DNA of 64,000 nucleotides from Amycolatopsis sp. FBCC-B4732. GTDB lineage: Bacteria; Actinomycetota; Actinomycetes; Mycobacteriales; Pseudonocardiaceae. The notes under the pieces are model-generated. The model was not told where the DNA came from. It searched no databases and saw nothing but the letters and a program-made list of their open reading frames with translations. This document shows, one piece after another, positions 38,324 to 50,069 of this stretch. Location of the stretch: NCBI RefSeq assembly GCF_023008405.1, contig NZ_CP095376.1, positions 6,428,501-6,492,500 on the forward strand. The letters are read 5' to 3'. The first letter of the stretch is position 1, and every line of letters begins with the position of its first letter. Both the position numbers and the translations under genes were made by a program.

Positions 38324-39103
38324 TCACCGGGTTCCGGTGAGGAGCCGCACCCGGACCGCCTCGCGGAGCGGTGCGTGCGGGGCCACCGCCGCCCGGACGC
38401 GGTCGGTGAACGCCGGTCGCGCGTCGAGGGCCGGCAGCCGGCCGGGGCTCATGGCCGAAAAAACGCCACCGACGATTTCCTCGACGGTCAGCGTCGTCGC
38501 GTATTCGACAACCCGCTGGTCGACGGCGTATCCGGCGGCCGAGAGCGCGGCCGCGTACCGTTCCTGGCTCGCCGTGTCGGTGCCGCACGTGCTGCGCAAC
38601 GGGGTCCCCAGATACGCCGAAACGACGTCCCGGAGGGCGGCCGGCCACGCGGTGTCCTGGAGCCACAGCGGCTCGCCGTTGGTCACCACCGCGATCCCGC
38701 CGCCGGGGCGCAGCAGCGGGCGGACGGCCGAAAACAGCCGTTCGTGGTCCATCCAGTGCAGGGCCCGGGCGACCGTCACCGCGGCCAGGCGGCCGTGGCC
38801 GAAAAGCGGCGACAACGCGCTGACGTCGGTGTCCGCGCCGAGCAGCCGGCCGACGTTCGGCGCCGACGTCGCTTGCCGGGCCCGCGCGAGCATCGCCGGC
38901 TCCGGGTCCATGCCGAGCACCGCGCCCGTCCGGGCGGTCAGGACCCGGGTGAGCTGGCCGGTGCCGCAGCCGAGGTCGAGGACGACGTCGTCGCGGGTCA
39001 GCGTGAACGCCGCGGCCAGCTCGTCCACCGCTTCGGGCGGGTAGCCGCGGCGGAACCGCTGGTAGAACTCGCTCACTTCGCCGCCGAACGCCGGTGTCGT
39101 CAC
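38324..39103 (-). CDS. class I SAM-dependent methyltransferase
   Basis: 259 residues. Motif I is VVLDLGCGTGQLTRVL, acidic loop VLGMDPEPAMLARARQ, followed by VTVARALHWMDHERLFSAVRPLLRPGGGIAVVTNG, which is typical of small-molecule methyltransferases of the UbiE/Trm-like group. N-terminal FYQRFRRGYPPEAVDEL is a common motif of this group. Starts at GTG (39103) without a Shine-Dalgarno, immediately after an A-tract motif (TCGAAAAGTGACGAC spans the start). The substrate is unknown. Confidence 0.87.
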   Translation of the reverse strand: MTTPAFGGEVSEFYQRFRRGYPPEAVDELAAAFTLTRDDVVLDLGCGTGQLTRVLTARTGAVLGMDPEPAMLARARQATSAPNVGRLLGADTDVSALSPLFGHGRLAAVTVARALHWMDHERLFSAVRPLLRPGGGIAVVTNGEPLWLQDTAWPAALRDVVSAYLGTPLRSTCGTDTASQERYAAALSAAGYAVDQRVVEYATTLTVEEIVGGVFSAMSPGRLPALDARPAFTDRVRAAVAPHAPLREAVRVRLLTGTR

Positions 39104-39158
39104 TTTTCGACCATGCCCCCGGCGCTGGGCGGACGGGCCCGTTCCGCTCGAGGCGGAC

Positions 39159-39617
39159 TCAGAACACCGGCAGCAGGAGGCCGTGCTCGGACTCCGGACG
39201 AGGACCGAAGATGCGGCGGTCCGCCGCCGCGATCGGGACGTCGTTGATGCTCGCCTCGCGCCGTCGCATCAGGCCCTCGTCGCTGAACTCCCACAGCTCG
39301 TTGCCGTAGCTGCGGAACCACCGGCCCTCGGCGTTCCGCGATTCGTACTGGAACCGGACGCCGATGCGGTTGCCGCGGAAGCCCCACAGCTCCTTGCGCA
39401 GCGCGTACTCCAGCTCGCGCTCCCACTTCGCGGTCAGGAACTCGACGATCCGGGCGCGCCCGACGACGTGCTGGTCGCGATTTCGCCAGACCGAGTCCTC
39501 GGTGTAGGCGAGCGAGACCTTCTCCGGGTCGCGGGTGTTCCACGCGTCTTCCGCGGCCTGGACCTTCTGCCGGGCGGTGTCTTCGTCGAAGGGCGGGAAC
39601 GGGGGTCGCGGGGTCAT
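39159..39617 (-). CDS. DUF1348 (SnoaL/NTF2-like) family protein
   Basis: 152 residues of the DUF1348 family, an NTF2-like alpha+beta barrel. Signature segments are [59 protein letters not shown], and [32 protein letters not shown] at 39617 has AAGGAG 6 bases upstream. Divergent from a TetR regulator across two matching operators, so likely induced by the TetR ligand; catalytic function is not established for the family. Confidence 0.9.
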   Translation of the reverse strand: MTPRPPFPPFDEDTARQKVQAAEDAWNTRDPEKVSLAYTEDSVWRNRDQHVVGRARIVEFLTAKWERELEYALRKELWGFRGNRIGVRFQYESRNAEGRWFRSYGNELWEFSDEGLMRRREASINDVPIAAADRRIFGPRPESEHGLLLPVF

Positions 39618-39637
39618 GGCAGCTCCTTCCGGACGCG

Positions 39638-39653
39638 GAGAACGTGCGTTCTC
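39638..39653. promoter_or_regulatory. TetR operator 1
   Basis: GAGAACG-TG-CGTTCTC, perfect 7-bp inverted repeat with a 2-bp centre, 21 bases upstream of the DUF1348 start. Pairs with a second copy 35 bp away. Confidence 0.75.
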
Positions 39654-39672
39654 CACTACGTCCGCTACCCTA

Positions 39673-39688
39673 GAGAACGCTCATTCTC
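39673..39688. promoter_or_regulatory. TetR operator 2
   Basis: GAGAACG-CT-CATTCTC, the same palindrome with one arm mismatch, 20 bases before the TetR start. Centre-to-centre distance from operator 1 is 35 bp, so each divergent promoter is covered by one copy. Confidence 0.7.
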
Positions 39689-39707
39689 CGCGCCAGGGGC
39701 AGGTGCC

Positions 39708-40241
39708 ATGAATTCCACGGAAGCGACCGACCGGCTGCTCGAAGCCGCCGAAGACCTCTTCTACGCGCACGGCGTGCAAGCGGTCGGGATGGACGCCGTC
39801 CGCGAGCGCTCCGGCGTCTCGCTCAAGCGGCTCTACCAGTGCTTCCCGGCGAAGAACGACCTGGTCGAGGCCTACCTGCGACGCCGGGACGAGCGCTGGC
39901 GGAAGTCGTTGCGCGAATTCGTCCACGCCCGCGGCGACGACCCCCTCGCCGTCTTCGGCTGGCTCGCGAACTGGTTCGCCGAGCCCGGCTTCCGCGGCTG
40001 CGCGTTCATCAACTCCTTCGGCGAGTTCGGCGAACCGGCGCCGGGCATCGCCGCCGCGATCCGCCTGCACAAGGACGAAGTCCGCGCGTACCTGCGTGGT
40101 CTCGTTTCCGGCCAGAGGCTCGCCGACCAGCTGTTCGCGCTGGTCGAGGGTGCGACCGTGCTCGCCGCGATCACCGGTGACCCGGGCGAGGCGAACACGG
40201 CCCGCGAAGCCGCGAAGGTGCTGCTGGCCGCTCAGGGGTAG
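39708..40241 (+). CDS. TetR/AcrR family transcriptional regulator
   Basis: 177 residues. The N-terminal helix-turn-helix is canonical: ATDRLLEAAEDLFYAHGVQAVGMDAVRERSGVSLKRLYQCFPAKNDLVEAYL. The ligand domain contains GFRGCAFINSFGEFGEPAPGIAAAIRLHKDEVRAYL, typical of a subgroup controlling small oxidoreductase or NTF2-like genes. Divergent from the DUF1348 gene with two operators between them, which strongly suggests local autoregulation. Ends overlapping the convergent membrane-protein gene by 10 bases. Confidence 0.93.
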   Translation: MNSTEATDRLLEAAEDLFYAHGVQAVGMDAVRERSGVSLKRLYQCFPAKNDLVEAYLRRRDERWRKSLREFVHARGDDPLAVFGWLANWFAEPGFRGCAFINSFGEFGEPAPGIAAAIRLHKDEVRAYLRGLVSGQRLADQLFALVEGATVLAAITGDPGEANTAREAAKVLLAAQG

Positions 40242-41092
40242 AGCGTCAGCCCCGGGTCGAGCGCGATCTCCGTCAGCTGGGCGAGGCTCAGCGGCGGCGA
40301 CGGCATGTCGGGCGCGCCACCCCGCTTGGCGTCGCCGGCGACGTTCTCCGCCTCGAGGATGATGCCGGTGCCGTCGGGCTTGGTGACGTTCGATTCGTTC
40401 ACCGTCGGCCCGCCGCCGCGCAGGGTGAACGTGATCTCGACGATCGTTTCGCCGTGCGGCCCGATCCGCCGTTGGCACGAGCCCTCGGTGCGCTCGGGCG
40501 GCGGACCGCACTGGGTGGTGGGCGTCGCGTTGCCGCCCAGCCGGGTGACGATCGCCAGCAGGTTGCCCTTGCGATTCCCCTTCGCCGTCGTGGCCGTCGA
40601 AGTGAAGTAGTCCTCGCCGCCGCTGCAGGTGCTTTCGTAAGGCACCGGCGCCGAAAACACGTGGTAGAAGGTCAGCGGCCCGTGCTCGACCCCCTTCGGG
40701 AAGTCACTGCCGTCGTGGGTGCTGAGCGTGGTGCCCGCGGCCAGCCGCTGCTGGGCAGCGGCGGTCAGCACGGTCGTGAGCCGGCTCGACGCGGCCGCTG
40801 ACGTCTCCGGGATCGGCGCGCCGGTCTGCGGCGGGTACGGCAGCACCGCGCAGGGATCTTCCGACGGCGGCTTGCTCGCCGCCGGCGGTACGAGCACCGG
40901 CGCGGGATCCCCGGGCACGAACGCCACCGCCACCCCGGCCGCGATCGCCGTCACCCCCGCCCCCGCGGCGGTCCACGGGTTCGCCACGCGGCGCACCCGC
41001 GCCCGGCGGCGTTCGCGGTCCAGCACCGCCTCGACGTCCACTGTGGACGGTGGCACGACGCCGATCGCCGCGTCGAACTGGTCCTTGCTCAT
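40232..41092 (-). CDS. membrane-anchored partner of SigE-family sigma factor
   Basis: 286 residues. N-terminal cytoplasmic 40 residues rich in Arg (VLDRERRRARVRRVANP), one transmembrane helix (about 42-62, AGAGVTAIAAGVAVAFV), then a long extracytoplasmic Pro/Ser/Thr-rich region with four or more Cys (CAVLPYP, STCSGGEDYF, TTQCGPPP, GSCQRR). Ten bases after the sigma-factor stop on the same strand, the classic place of an anti-sigma or sensor gene, but no zinc anti-sigma HxxxCxxC motif is present. Function by context only. Confidence 0.7.
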   Translation of the reverse strand: MSKDQFDAAIGVVPPSTVDVEAVLDRERRRARVRRVANPWTAAGAGVTAIAAGVAVAFVPGDPAPVLVPPAASKPPSEDPCAVLPYPPQTGAPIPETSAAASSRLTTVLTAAAQQRLAAGTTLSTHDGSDFPKGVEHGPLTFYHVFSAPVPYESTCSGGEDYFTSTATTAKGNRKGNLLAIVTRLGGNATPTTQCGPPPERTEGSCQRRIGPHGETIVEITFTLRGGGPTVNESNVTKPDGTGIILEAENVAGDAKRGGAPDMPSPPLSLAQLTEIALDPGLTLYP

Positions 41093-41102
41093 GGCGCCTC
41101 CT

Positions 41103-41594
41103 TCAGCTCTGGCTCGCGGCGACGAGCGCGCGCAGCGAGTCGAGCCCGCGCGCGGTCTGGCTCTTCACGGTTCCGGGTGAACAGTCGAGGACCTCGGCGG
41201 TCTCCTCGACGGAAAGGTCGCAGTAGTACCGCAGCACGACCGCGGCCCGGCGCCGCGGCGGCAGCGCGTCGAGCAGCTCCAGCAGGCCGAGCCGCTCGAC
41301 GACGTCGTCGGTCGGCAGCACCGCCGGCTCCGGCAGCGTGTCCGCCGGTTCCTCGCGCCGCCACGCCCTGGCCTTCTCGTCCAGCCACGTCCGCACGAGG
41401 ATGCGGCGCACGTACGCGTCGAGGTGCTCGACATGCCGGGCCCGCGGCCAGTGCCGGTACAGCTTGCCGATCGTGATCGACACCAGGTCGTCGGCGAGGT
41501 GCCAGTCCCGGCACAGCAGGTAGGCCGTGCGGCGCATGACCTCCATCCGCGCCGTCACGTAGTCGCGGTACCCCGCTTCTTCGGACCGTTTCAC
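41103..41594 (-). CDS. SigE-family RNA polymerase sigma factor (ECF type)
   Basis: 163 residues. Region 2: YRDYVTARMEVMRRTAYLLCRDWHLADDLVSITIGKLYRHW; region 4: LPPRRRAAVVLRYYCDLSVEETAEVLDCSPGTVKSQTARGLDSLR, the typical wording of the actinobacterial SigE (SigE70) family. GTG at 41594 is decided by GAGGAGGAA just upstream; the long upstream frame is antisense to the protease gene. Transcribed from a candidate promoter at 41653-41623 that is duplicated, in the opposite direction, for the subtilase gene. Confidence 0.92.
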   Translation of the reverse strand: MKRSEEAGYRDYVTARMEVMRRTAYLLCRDWHLADDLVSITIGKLYRHWPRARHVEHLDAYVRRILVRTWLDEKARAWRREEPADTLPEPAVLPTDDVVERLGLLELLDALPPRRRAAVVLRYYCDLSVEETAEVLDCSPGTVKSQTARGLDSLRALVAASQS

Positions 41595-41622
41595 CGATTC
41601 CTCCTCGTCGCCCCCACATCCG

Positions 41623-41653
41623 GTGGAACGGGGTGCGCGGCCTCCCGGGTTGC
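41623..41653 (-). promoter_or_regulatory. putative ECF-type promoter of the sigma operon
   Basis: On the minus strand GCAACCCG (41653-41646), then 15 bases, then CGTTCCAC (41630-41623), about 29 bases before the GTG. The conserved AAC of the first box is typical of ECF -35 elements. The same boxes with the same spacing occur facing the protease. Confidence 0.6.
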
Positions 41654-41671
41654 TCCGGGATCGAAATCCGG

Positions 41672-41702
41672 GCAACCCGCGGGCGCGCCGGGGCCGTTCC
41701 AC
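41672..41702 (+). promoter_or_regulatory. putative ECF-type promoter of the subtilase gene
   Basis: GCAACCCG (41672-41679), 15 bases, CGTTCCAC (41695-41702), 33 bases before the ATG. The box and its mirror at 41646-41653 together form an 8-bp inverted repeat around an 18-base centre. Confidence 0.6.
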
Positions 41703-41735
41703 GAGCCGAGGACCCCGACAGTGAGGAACCATCCC

Positions 41736-44700
41736 ATGAGGAAACCGATCATCGCGCTCGTCGCGGTGGCATTGGGCGCGGGCGTGCTGACCGCACCCGC
41801 CGCGGCAGCCGCCCCGACCGGCGGTCCACCCGTTGCGCCGACGAAGATCACGCTGGTCACCGGCGACCAGGTGCTGGCCGGAGGCGCGGACGTCCGCGTG
41901 CTGCCGGCCCGCCGCGACCGGCCGGTGCCGTTCCGCCAGTACGTCCGCGGCGGCGACCAGTACGTCCTGCCCGGCGACGCCGCCGAGCTGGTGCGCGCCG
42001 GGCGGCTCGACGAGCAGCTGTTCAACGTCACCGGCCTGCTGCGCCAGGGCTACGACGACGCGCACACCCCGCACGTGCCGCTGCTGGTCCGCCAGGCGGG
42101 GCCGGCGCTCGCCGCGCGGACCGGCGTCGCCGCCCACGCTTCCGCACTCGGCTACACCGCGCTCGACGAGCCGAAGTCCGGCGCCGCGGCGTTCTGGAAC
42201 CGGCTCGCCACCGAACCCGCCACGCTCGCCGCGGGCGGCGCGAAGGTGTGGCTGAACGCGAAGGTGCGCGCGAGCCTCGACCAGAGCGTGCCGCAGATCG
42301 GCGCGCCCGCGGCGTGGCAGGCGGGCCTGACCGGCCGCGGCGTGCCGGTCGCGGTGCTCGACACCGGCATCGCCGCCGCGCACCCGGACCTGGCCGGGCG
42401 GGTCTCGCTGGGCAAGGACTTCACCGGCAAGGGCAGCTTCGAGGACGGCCAAGGGCACGGCACGCACGTCGCGTCGACGATCGCCGGCTCCGGCGCGGCT
42501 TCCGGCGGGAAGTACAAGGGCGTGGCGCCCGACGCGTCGCTGGCCGTCGGCAAGGTCCTCGACGACTCCGGCGACGGCACGCTCGCCACGGTCCTGGCCG
42601 GCATGCAGTGGGCGGTGACCGAAGCGCACGCCCGCGTCGTGAACATGAGCCTCGGTGGCGGCCCGTCCGACGGGACCGATCCGGTGTCCGAAGCCCTGAA
42701 CGCCCTGACCCGGCAGTACGGCACGCTCTTCGTCGTCGCCGCGGGCAACTTCGGCGCGGACGAATCCGTGGCGAGCCCGGCCGCAGCCGACACGGCGCTC
42801 GCCGTCGCCAGTGTGTCCAAAAAGGACGTCCTCAGCCCGTTCTCCAGCCGGGGCCCGCGGGTCGGTGACGGCGCCGCGAAGCCGGACGTCGCGGCGCCCG
42901 GCGAGTCGATCACCGCGGCCTGGCCCGGTGGCGGTTACCAGGAGCTGAGCGGGACGTCGATGGCGACGCCGCACGTCGCGGGCTCGGCCGCGATCCTCGC
43001 CCAGCAGCACCCCGACTGGCGCGCGGACCGGCTCAAAGCGGCCCTCACCAGCACCGCGGCCCCGGTCGACGCCGGGCCGGCCGCGGTCGGCACCGGCCGC
43101 GTCGACGTCGCCCGCGCGACGGCCACCGCGGTCACCGCCACCGGCGGCGCGTCGGCCTACCTCCCGTGGCCGAACCGCGGAGCGACCGGCAAAGCCACCG
43201 TCACCTGGTACAACTCCGGCGCCACGCCGGTCACGCTGACGCTCGGTGCGTCCGTCGACGGCGTGAGCTTTCCCGCCAGCGTCACCGTTCCCGCCGGCGG
43301 AAGCACTCCCGTCGAGCTGACCTTCACCGCGCAGGACGGCCACCCGGGCACCCGCTCCGGCGTCCTGACGGCGAGCGGCGACGGCGTCACCACGCGGACC
43401 GCGTTGTCGCTGCGGCAGGAAGCCGAGACCTACGACCTGACCGTCGGCCTCGTCGACCGCGACGGCAAGCCGTGGGCGCCGGCGGGCTACCCGCCGGTGA
43501 CGATCGTCGACCTGGACACCGGCACGCTCACCCACGGCGAGCCGGGCACGTTCCGGCTGCCGCGCGGCCGTTACGTCGTCAACGGCGTCATCGAGACGCC
43601 GCGGCCGGGACAGGAACCCTCGTACAGCTTCCTCACCCGGCCCGAACTGGTCCTGGACCGCTCGGTCACGCAGACGCTGGACGCGCGGGACGGCAAGCCG
43701 GTGTCGCTGGAGCCGGACAACCCGGCCGCGCGCGGGGGCACGCAGAGCGTCGAACGGCTGAGCCGGATCACGAGCTGCTCGTGCGTGTTCGCCGACGGCT
43801 TCGACCTCGACCCGCGGTTCCAGGAGGTGTTCGCCGCGACCGTCCCGGGTACGTCGTCGGCGACCTTCGCCTTCAGCCAGGAACGCCGCGCCACCGAGCC
43901 GGACCTGGAACTGACCGCGGACGACGGGCAGCCGTTCGCCGTCCGCGGCAGCTGGCTGAATTCGGCCGCCCCGGCCGGGACCAGCACGCTCCCGGTGGTG
44001 TCCGGCGGCGCGGGCACACCCGGGGACCTGGCCGGGATCGACGCGCGCGGCAAGCTCGTGGTCGTCCGGCTGCCGCCCGGCATCCGGATCGACGAGGCGT
44101 ACCAGCGGCTGGTGAACGTCGAGAACGCCGGCGCGAAGCTCGGCTTGGTCACACTCGACGGCGGCGCGGCCGGGACCACGATTCTCGGCGGCGGGCTGCC
44201 CACGCTGCACCTGCCGGTCGTCTGGGGCGGGCAGAACGTCACCGCGCAGCGGTTCGCGGAGCTGGCGAAGACCGGCCACGCCTCGGCGACGGTCGTCAGC
44301 CGTCCGTTCCCGCGCTTCCGCTACGAACTGGGCGACGGCGTCGAGGGGCAGGTGACGGCTCCGCGCGTGCAGCGGCCGAAGACCCGCGACCTCGCCGAAG
44401 TGCGCACCGCCTACCACGACAACGCACCCGGCGAGGTCCGGTACGTCGCCGGGCGCGAGTTCTTCGGCCGCATGGTCGGCTACGGCTACACCCAACCCGT
44501 TGCCGCGCAACAGGAACGCGTCGAGTACTACTCCCCCGGCAAGTGGGATTCACTGTGGACGGGCGGCTTCCGCGGCGAGCTGGGCGAACAGCTCGACCTG
44601 GCCGCGAGACGCAAGTACCGGCTGAGCTGGAACGAAGCGGTCGCCGGGCCGTCGCTGCGCGGGCTGACCGTGACGCACACGGGTGAGCAGCCGCGGCCGT

Positions 44701-45314
44701 GGGCGTGGCGCGAGGACGGCGTCTTCGACGTGTGGCTGCCGCTGTTCGGCGACGCCGCCGGCCGCCCGCGCAAGCCCGAATCCGTGGCCGGCGACACGGG
44801 TTCGGTGACCCTCGCGAAGGACGGCGTCGAGATTCCGGTGGAGCCGTCGGGAGAACCGACACTGGCGCGGATCCCGGTGCCGGACGCCGGCGGCGCGTAC
44901 CGGCTCACCGCCGAGGCGCACCGGCACACCGACTGGTGGCCACTGTGGACGGACGTCTCCGCGGAATGGGGTTTCCGTTCCTCGGCCGCCGCGGACGGTC
45001 AGCCGCTGCCCCTGCTGACGGCCCGGTTCGCACCGGCGGTCGACCTGCGCAACAGCGCGCCGGCCGACCGGGTCGTCACGTTCCCGGCCTTCGTCGAGCG
45101 GCAAGGCGGTGGCAGCGGGACGGAACTGGCCGTCGAGACGTCCACCGACGACGGACGCAGCTGGCAGCCCGCTCCGGCCGTCAAGACCGGCGACCACTGG
45201 ACGGTCGTGGTCCGGAACCCGGCGAGCGGGTTCGTCTCGCTGCGGGCGAGTGCGGCCGACGACCGCGGGAACACCGTGCGGCAGACGGTGGTCCGGGCGT
45301 ACGCGGTGGGCTGA
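41736..45314 (+). CDS. large secreted subtilisin-like serine protease (S8)
   Basis: 1,192 residues. Signal peptide: MRKPIIALVAVALGAGVLTAPAAAAAP, cleavage likely after AAA near residue 25. A propeptide-like region precedes the S8 domain (about 190-470) with triad Asp in PVAVLDTGIAAAHPDL, His in GHGTHVASTIAGS, Ser in SGTSMATPHVAGSAAI, and the oxyanion Asn in VVAAGNFGADESV. About 700 residues follow: beta-rich modules and a PA-like insert (GDLAGIDARGKLVVVRLPPGI...NAGAKLGLVTLDGG). AGGAA before the ATG. Divergent from the sigma operon with a matching promoter; strong terminator behind. Confidence 0.95.
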   Translation: MRKPIIALVAVALGAGVLTAPAAAAAPTGGPPVAPTKITLVTGDQVLAGGADVRVLPARRDRPVPFRQYVRGGDQYVLPGDAAELVRAGRLDEQLFNVTGLLRQGYDDAHTPHVPLLVRQAGPALAARTGVAAHASALGYTALDEPKSGAAAFWNRLATEPATLAAGGAKVWLNAKVRASLDQSVPQIGAPAAWQAGLTGRGVPVAVLDTGIAAAHPDLAGRVSLGKDFTGKGSFEDGQGHGTHVASTIAGSGAASGGKYKGVAPDASLAVGKVLDDSGDGTLATVLAGMQWAVTEAHARVVNMSLGGGPSDGTDPVSEALNALTRQYGTLFVVAAGNFGADESVASPAAADTALAVASVSKKDVLSPFSSRGPRVGDGAAKPDVAAPGESITAAWPGGGYQELSGTSMATPHVAGSAAILAQQHPDWRADRLKAALTSTAAPVDAGPAAVGTGRVDVARATATAVTATGGASAYLPWPNRGATGKATVTWYNSGATPVTLTLGASVDGVSFPASVTVPAGGSTPVELTFTAQDGHPGTRSGVLTASGDGVTTRTALSLRQEAETYDLTVGLVDRDGKPWAPAGYPPVTIVDLDTGTLTHGEPGTFRLPRGRYVVNGVIETPRPGQEPSYSFLTRPELVLDRSVTQTLDARDGKPVSLEPDNPAARGGTQSVERLSRITSCSCVFADGFDLDPRFQEVFAATVPGTSSATFAFSQERRATEPDLELTADDGQPFAVRGSWLNSAAPAGTSTLPVVSGGAGTPGDLAGIDARGKLVVVRLPPGIRIDEAYQRLVNVENAGAKLGLVTLDGGAAGTTILGGGLPTLHLPVVWGGQNVTAQRFAELAKTGHASATVVSRPFPRFRYELGDGVEGQVTAPRVQRPKTRDLAEVRTAYHDNAPGEVRYVAGREFFGRMVGYGYTQPVAAQQERVEYYSPGKWDSLWTGGFRGELGEQLDLAARRKYRLSWNEAVAGPSLRGLTVTHTGEQPRPWAWREDGVFDVWLPLFGDAAGRPRKPESVAGDTGSVTLAKDGVEIPVEPSGEPTLARIPVPDAGGAYRLTAEAHRHTDWWPLWTDVSAEWGFRSSAAADGQPLPLLTARFAPAVDLRNSAPADRVVTFPAFVERQGGGSGTELAVETSTDDGRSWQPAPAVKTGDHWTVVVRNPASGFVSLRASAADDRGNTVRQTVVRAYAVG

Positions 45315-45318
45315 AAAT

Positions 45319-45361
45319 GAACTGGTCCGGCGACGGGGAGCCACCGTCGCCGGACCAGTTC
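45319..45361. terminator. strong bidirectional terminator hairpin
   Basis: An 18-bp perfect stem (45319-45336 with 45344-45361, starting GAACTGGTCCGGCGACGG) with a 7-base loop, directly after the protease stop and before the convergent aceB end. No T-run on either strand; the stem strength is unusual for the window. Confidence 0.85.
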
Positions 45362-45428
45362 GACCACACCATCCCAACAGTGTGGAATCCACCCGCCCCT
45401 CGTCAGGTAGGGGCGGGCGGGGCCCCTG

Positions 45429-47036
<1,608 letters not shown>

Positions 47037-47128
47037 GGGGTGCCTCCACGAGCTGTGCAGGGAAGGGAAGAAGGGGAGGGACGCGGCCTGACGGCGGAGG
47101 GGGTGCCGTCGTCAGGCCGCGACCGGGA

Positions 47129-48409
<1,281 letters not shown>

Positions 48410-48423
48410 CGGTACTCCCGGTG

Positions 48424-48562
48424 TTGCGAAGTTTGCGATTGCTCGCCTTGCCTGGAACGACCCTCGCACGCCAGGGAAAACTCGGTCCAGTTGGCCAAGT
48501 TGCCAATTTGTGCGAAGGGTACGTACGCTCTTTGCAAAGGTTGCGAATCGCCCGGTTCGCAA
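48424..48562. promoter_or_regulatory. RamB-type operator cluster between aceA and ramB
   Basis: Boxes related to the RamB site (core TTTGCAAA) recur: TTGCGAA 48424-48430, TTTGCGA 48432-48438, TTTGCAAA 48531-48538 inside the palindrome CTTTGCAAAG, and an inverted pair TTGCGAA (48541-48547) / TTCGCAA (48556-48562). Position between aceA and ramB suits control of both. Confidence 0.7.
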
Positions 48563-48637
48563 CTGATCGAAAATCCGCGTTCTTGACCGTTCACGTAACC
48601 GTTCAGGGCCGGAAACCTTCCGGGAAGGAGGGCTCGA

Positions 48638-50062
48638 ATGGAGAAGACTTTCGCCGGCGCGCGGTTGCGGCACCTCCGCGAAAGCCGCTCGATGAGCCAG
48701 GCGGACCTCGCTCGTGTGCTGGAGATCTCACCGAGCTACCTCAACCAGATCGAGCACAACACGCGGCCGCTGACCGTCCCCGTGCTGCTGCGGATCACGC
48801 AGGCGTTCGGCGTCGACACCGAGTTCTTCGCCAACAACGACACGTCCCGGCTGGTCGCCGACGTCAAGGAAGCGCTGCTCGACGAGGTGCTCGGCGTCGA
48901 CGTCACCACCGGCGAGCTCAACGACCTGGCCACGAACCTGCCGGCGATCGCGCAGGCGCTGGTCAAGCTGCACCGCAGCTACCGCAACGCCGTCGAGAGC
49001 ACCGCCGCGCTGACCACGGAAAACGGCCTGGGCCTGCACGGCAGCGCCGCCGCGCCGCTGCCGCACGAGGAGGTCCGCGACTTCTTCTACGAGCGCGAAA
49101 ACCACGTCGCCGAGCTGGACGACCGCGCGGAGAAGATGGCCGCGGAGATCCCGCTGCAGCGCGGCCAGGTGCTGGGCGCGCTGAAGGAACGGCTTTGGCA
49201 GCGCTACGGCGTCGAGGTGACCAGCGACGGCATCGACGAATCCGCCGGTCAGCAGCACCGCTACGAGCCGGTGACGCGGGTGCTGCGGCTGGCGCCGAGC
49301 CTGCGCGTCGGGCAGCAGGCGTTTCGCATGGCTTCGCAGATCGCGCTGCTCGAGTACGACGACCTGATCACCGAGCTGGCCGACTCGTGGGCGTTCTCCG
49401 GTCCGGCCGCCCGCTCGCTCGCGCGCGTCGGCCTGGCGAACTACTTCGCGGGGGCGCTGATCCTCCCTTATGGACCGTTCCTGGCGACGGCGGAACGGTT
49501 CCGCTACGACATCGAGCGGCTGTGCGACCACTTCGGCGTCGGCTTCGAGACCGTGTGCCACCGGCTGTCCACACTGCAACGGCCGAAGCAGCGTGGTGTG
49601 CCGTTTTCGTTCGTGCGGGTGGACCGGGCCGGGAACATGTCGAAGCGGCAGTCCGCGGCCGGGTTCCACTTCTCCCGCGTCGGCGGCGCGTGCCCGCTGT
49701 GGAACATCTACGAGGCGTTCACCCAGCCGGGCAAGATCCTCACGCAGATCGCGACGCTGCCCGACGGCAAGAGCTACTTCTGGATCGCGCGCACGATCTC
49801 GCGCAACATCGGCGGCTACGGCAGCCCCGGCAAGACGTTCACCGTCGGCTTGGGCTGCGAACTGCGGCACGCCGGCCGGCTCGTCTATTCGACCGGCCTG
49901 GACCTGGACGAACCCGCCGCGGCGACGCCGATCGGGATGGGCTGCAAAGTCTGCGAACGCCCGGCGTGCTCGCAGCGCGCGTTCCCGACGATCGGCAAGC
50001 AGCTCACCGTGGACGAGAACACCAGCACCTTCGTCCCCTACCCGGCGGTGCCGAAGGGCTGA
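48638..50062 (+). CDS. ramB: RamB-type transcriptional regulator of acetate metabolism
   Basis: 474 residues. An N-terminal XRE helix-turn-helix ([40 protein letters not shown], residues 8-50) is followed by an IrrE/ImmA-like domain ([60 protein letters not shown]) and a C-terminal short-chain fatty-acyl regulator domain with cysteines in [16 protein letters not shown]. Homologues repress or activate aceA and aceB according to carbon source. Divergent from aceA, with binding boxes between. Confidence 0.93.
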   Translation: MEKTFAGARLRHLRESRSMSQADLARVLEISPSYLNQIEHNTRPLTVPVLLRITQAFGVDTEFFANNDTSRLVADVKEALLDEVLGVDVTTGELNDLATNLPAIAQALVKLHRSYRNAVESTAALTTENGLGLHGSAAAPLPHEEVRDFFYERENHVAELDDRAEKMAAEIPLQRGQVLGALKERLWQRYGVEVTSDGIDESAGQQHRYEPVTRVLRLAPSLRVGQQAFRMASQIALLEYDDLITELADSWAFSGPAARSLARVGLANYFAGALILPYGPFLATAERFRYDIERLCDHFGVGFETVCHRLSTLQRPKQRGVPFSFVRVDRAGNMSKRQSAAGFHFSRVGGACPLWNIYEAFTQPGKILTQIATLPDGKSYFWIARTISRNIGGYGSPGKTFTVGLGCELRHAGRLVYSTGLDLDEPAAATPIGMGCKVCERPACSQRAFPTIGKQLTVDENTSTFVPYPAVPKG

Positions 50063-50069
50063 TCCCCGC

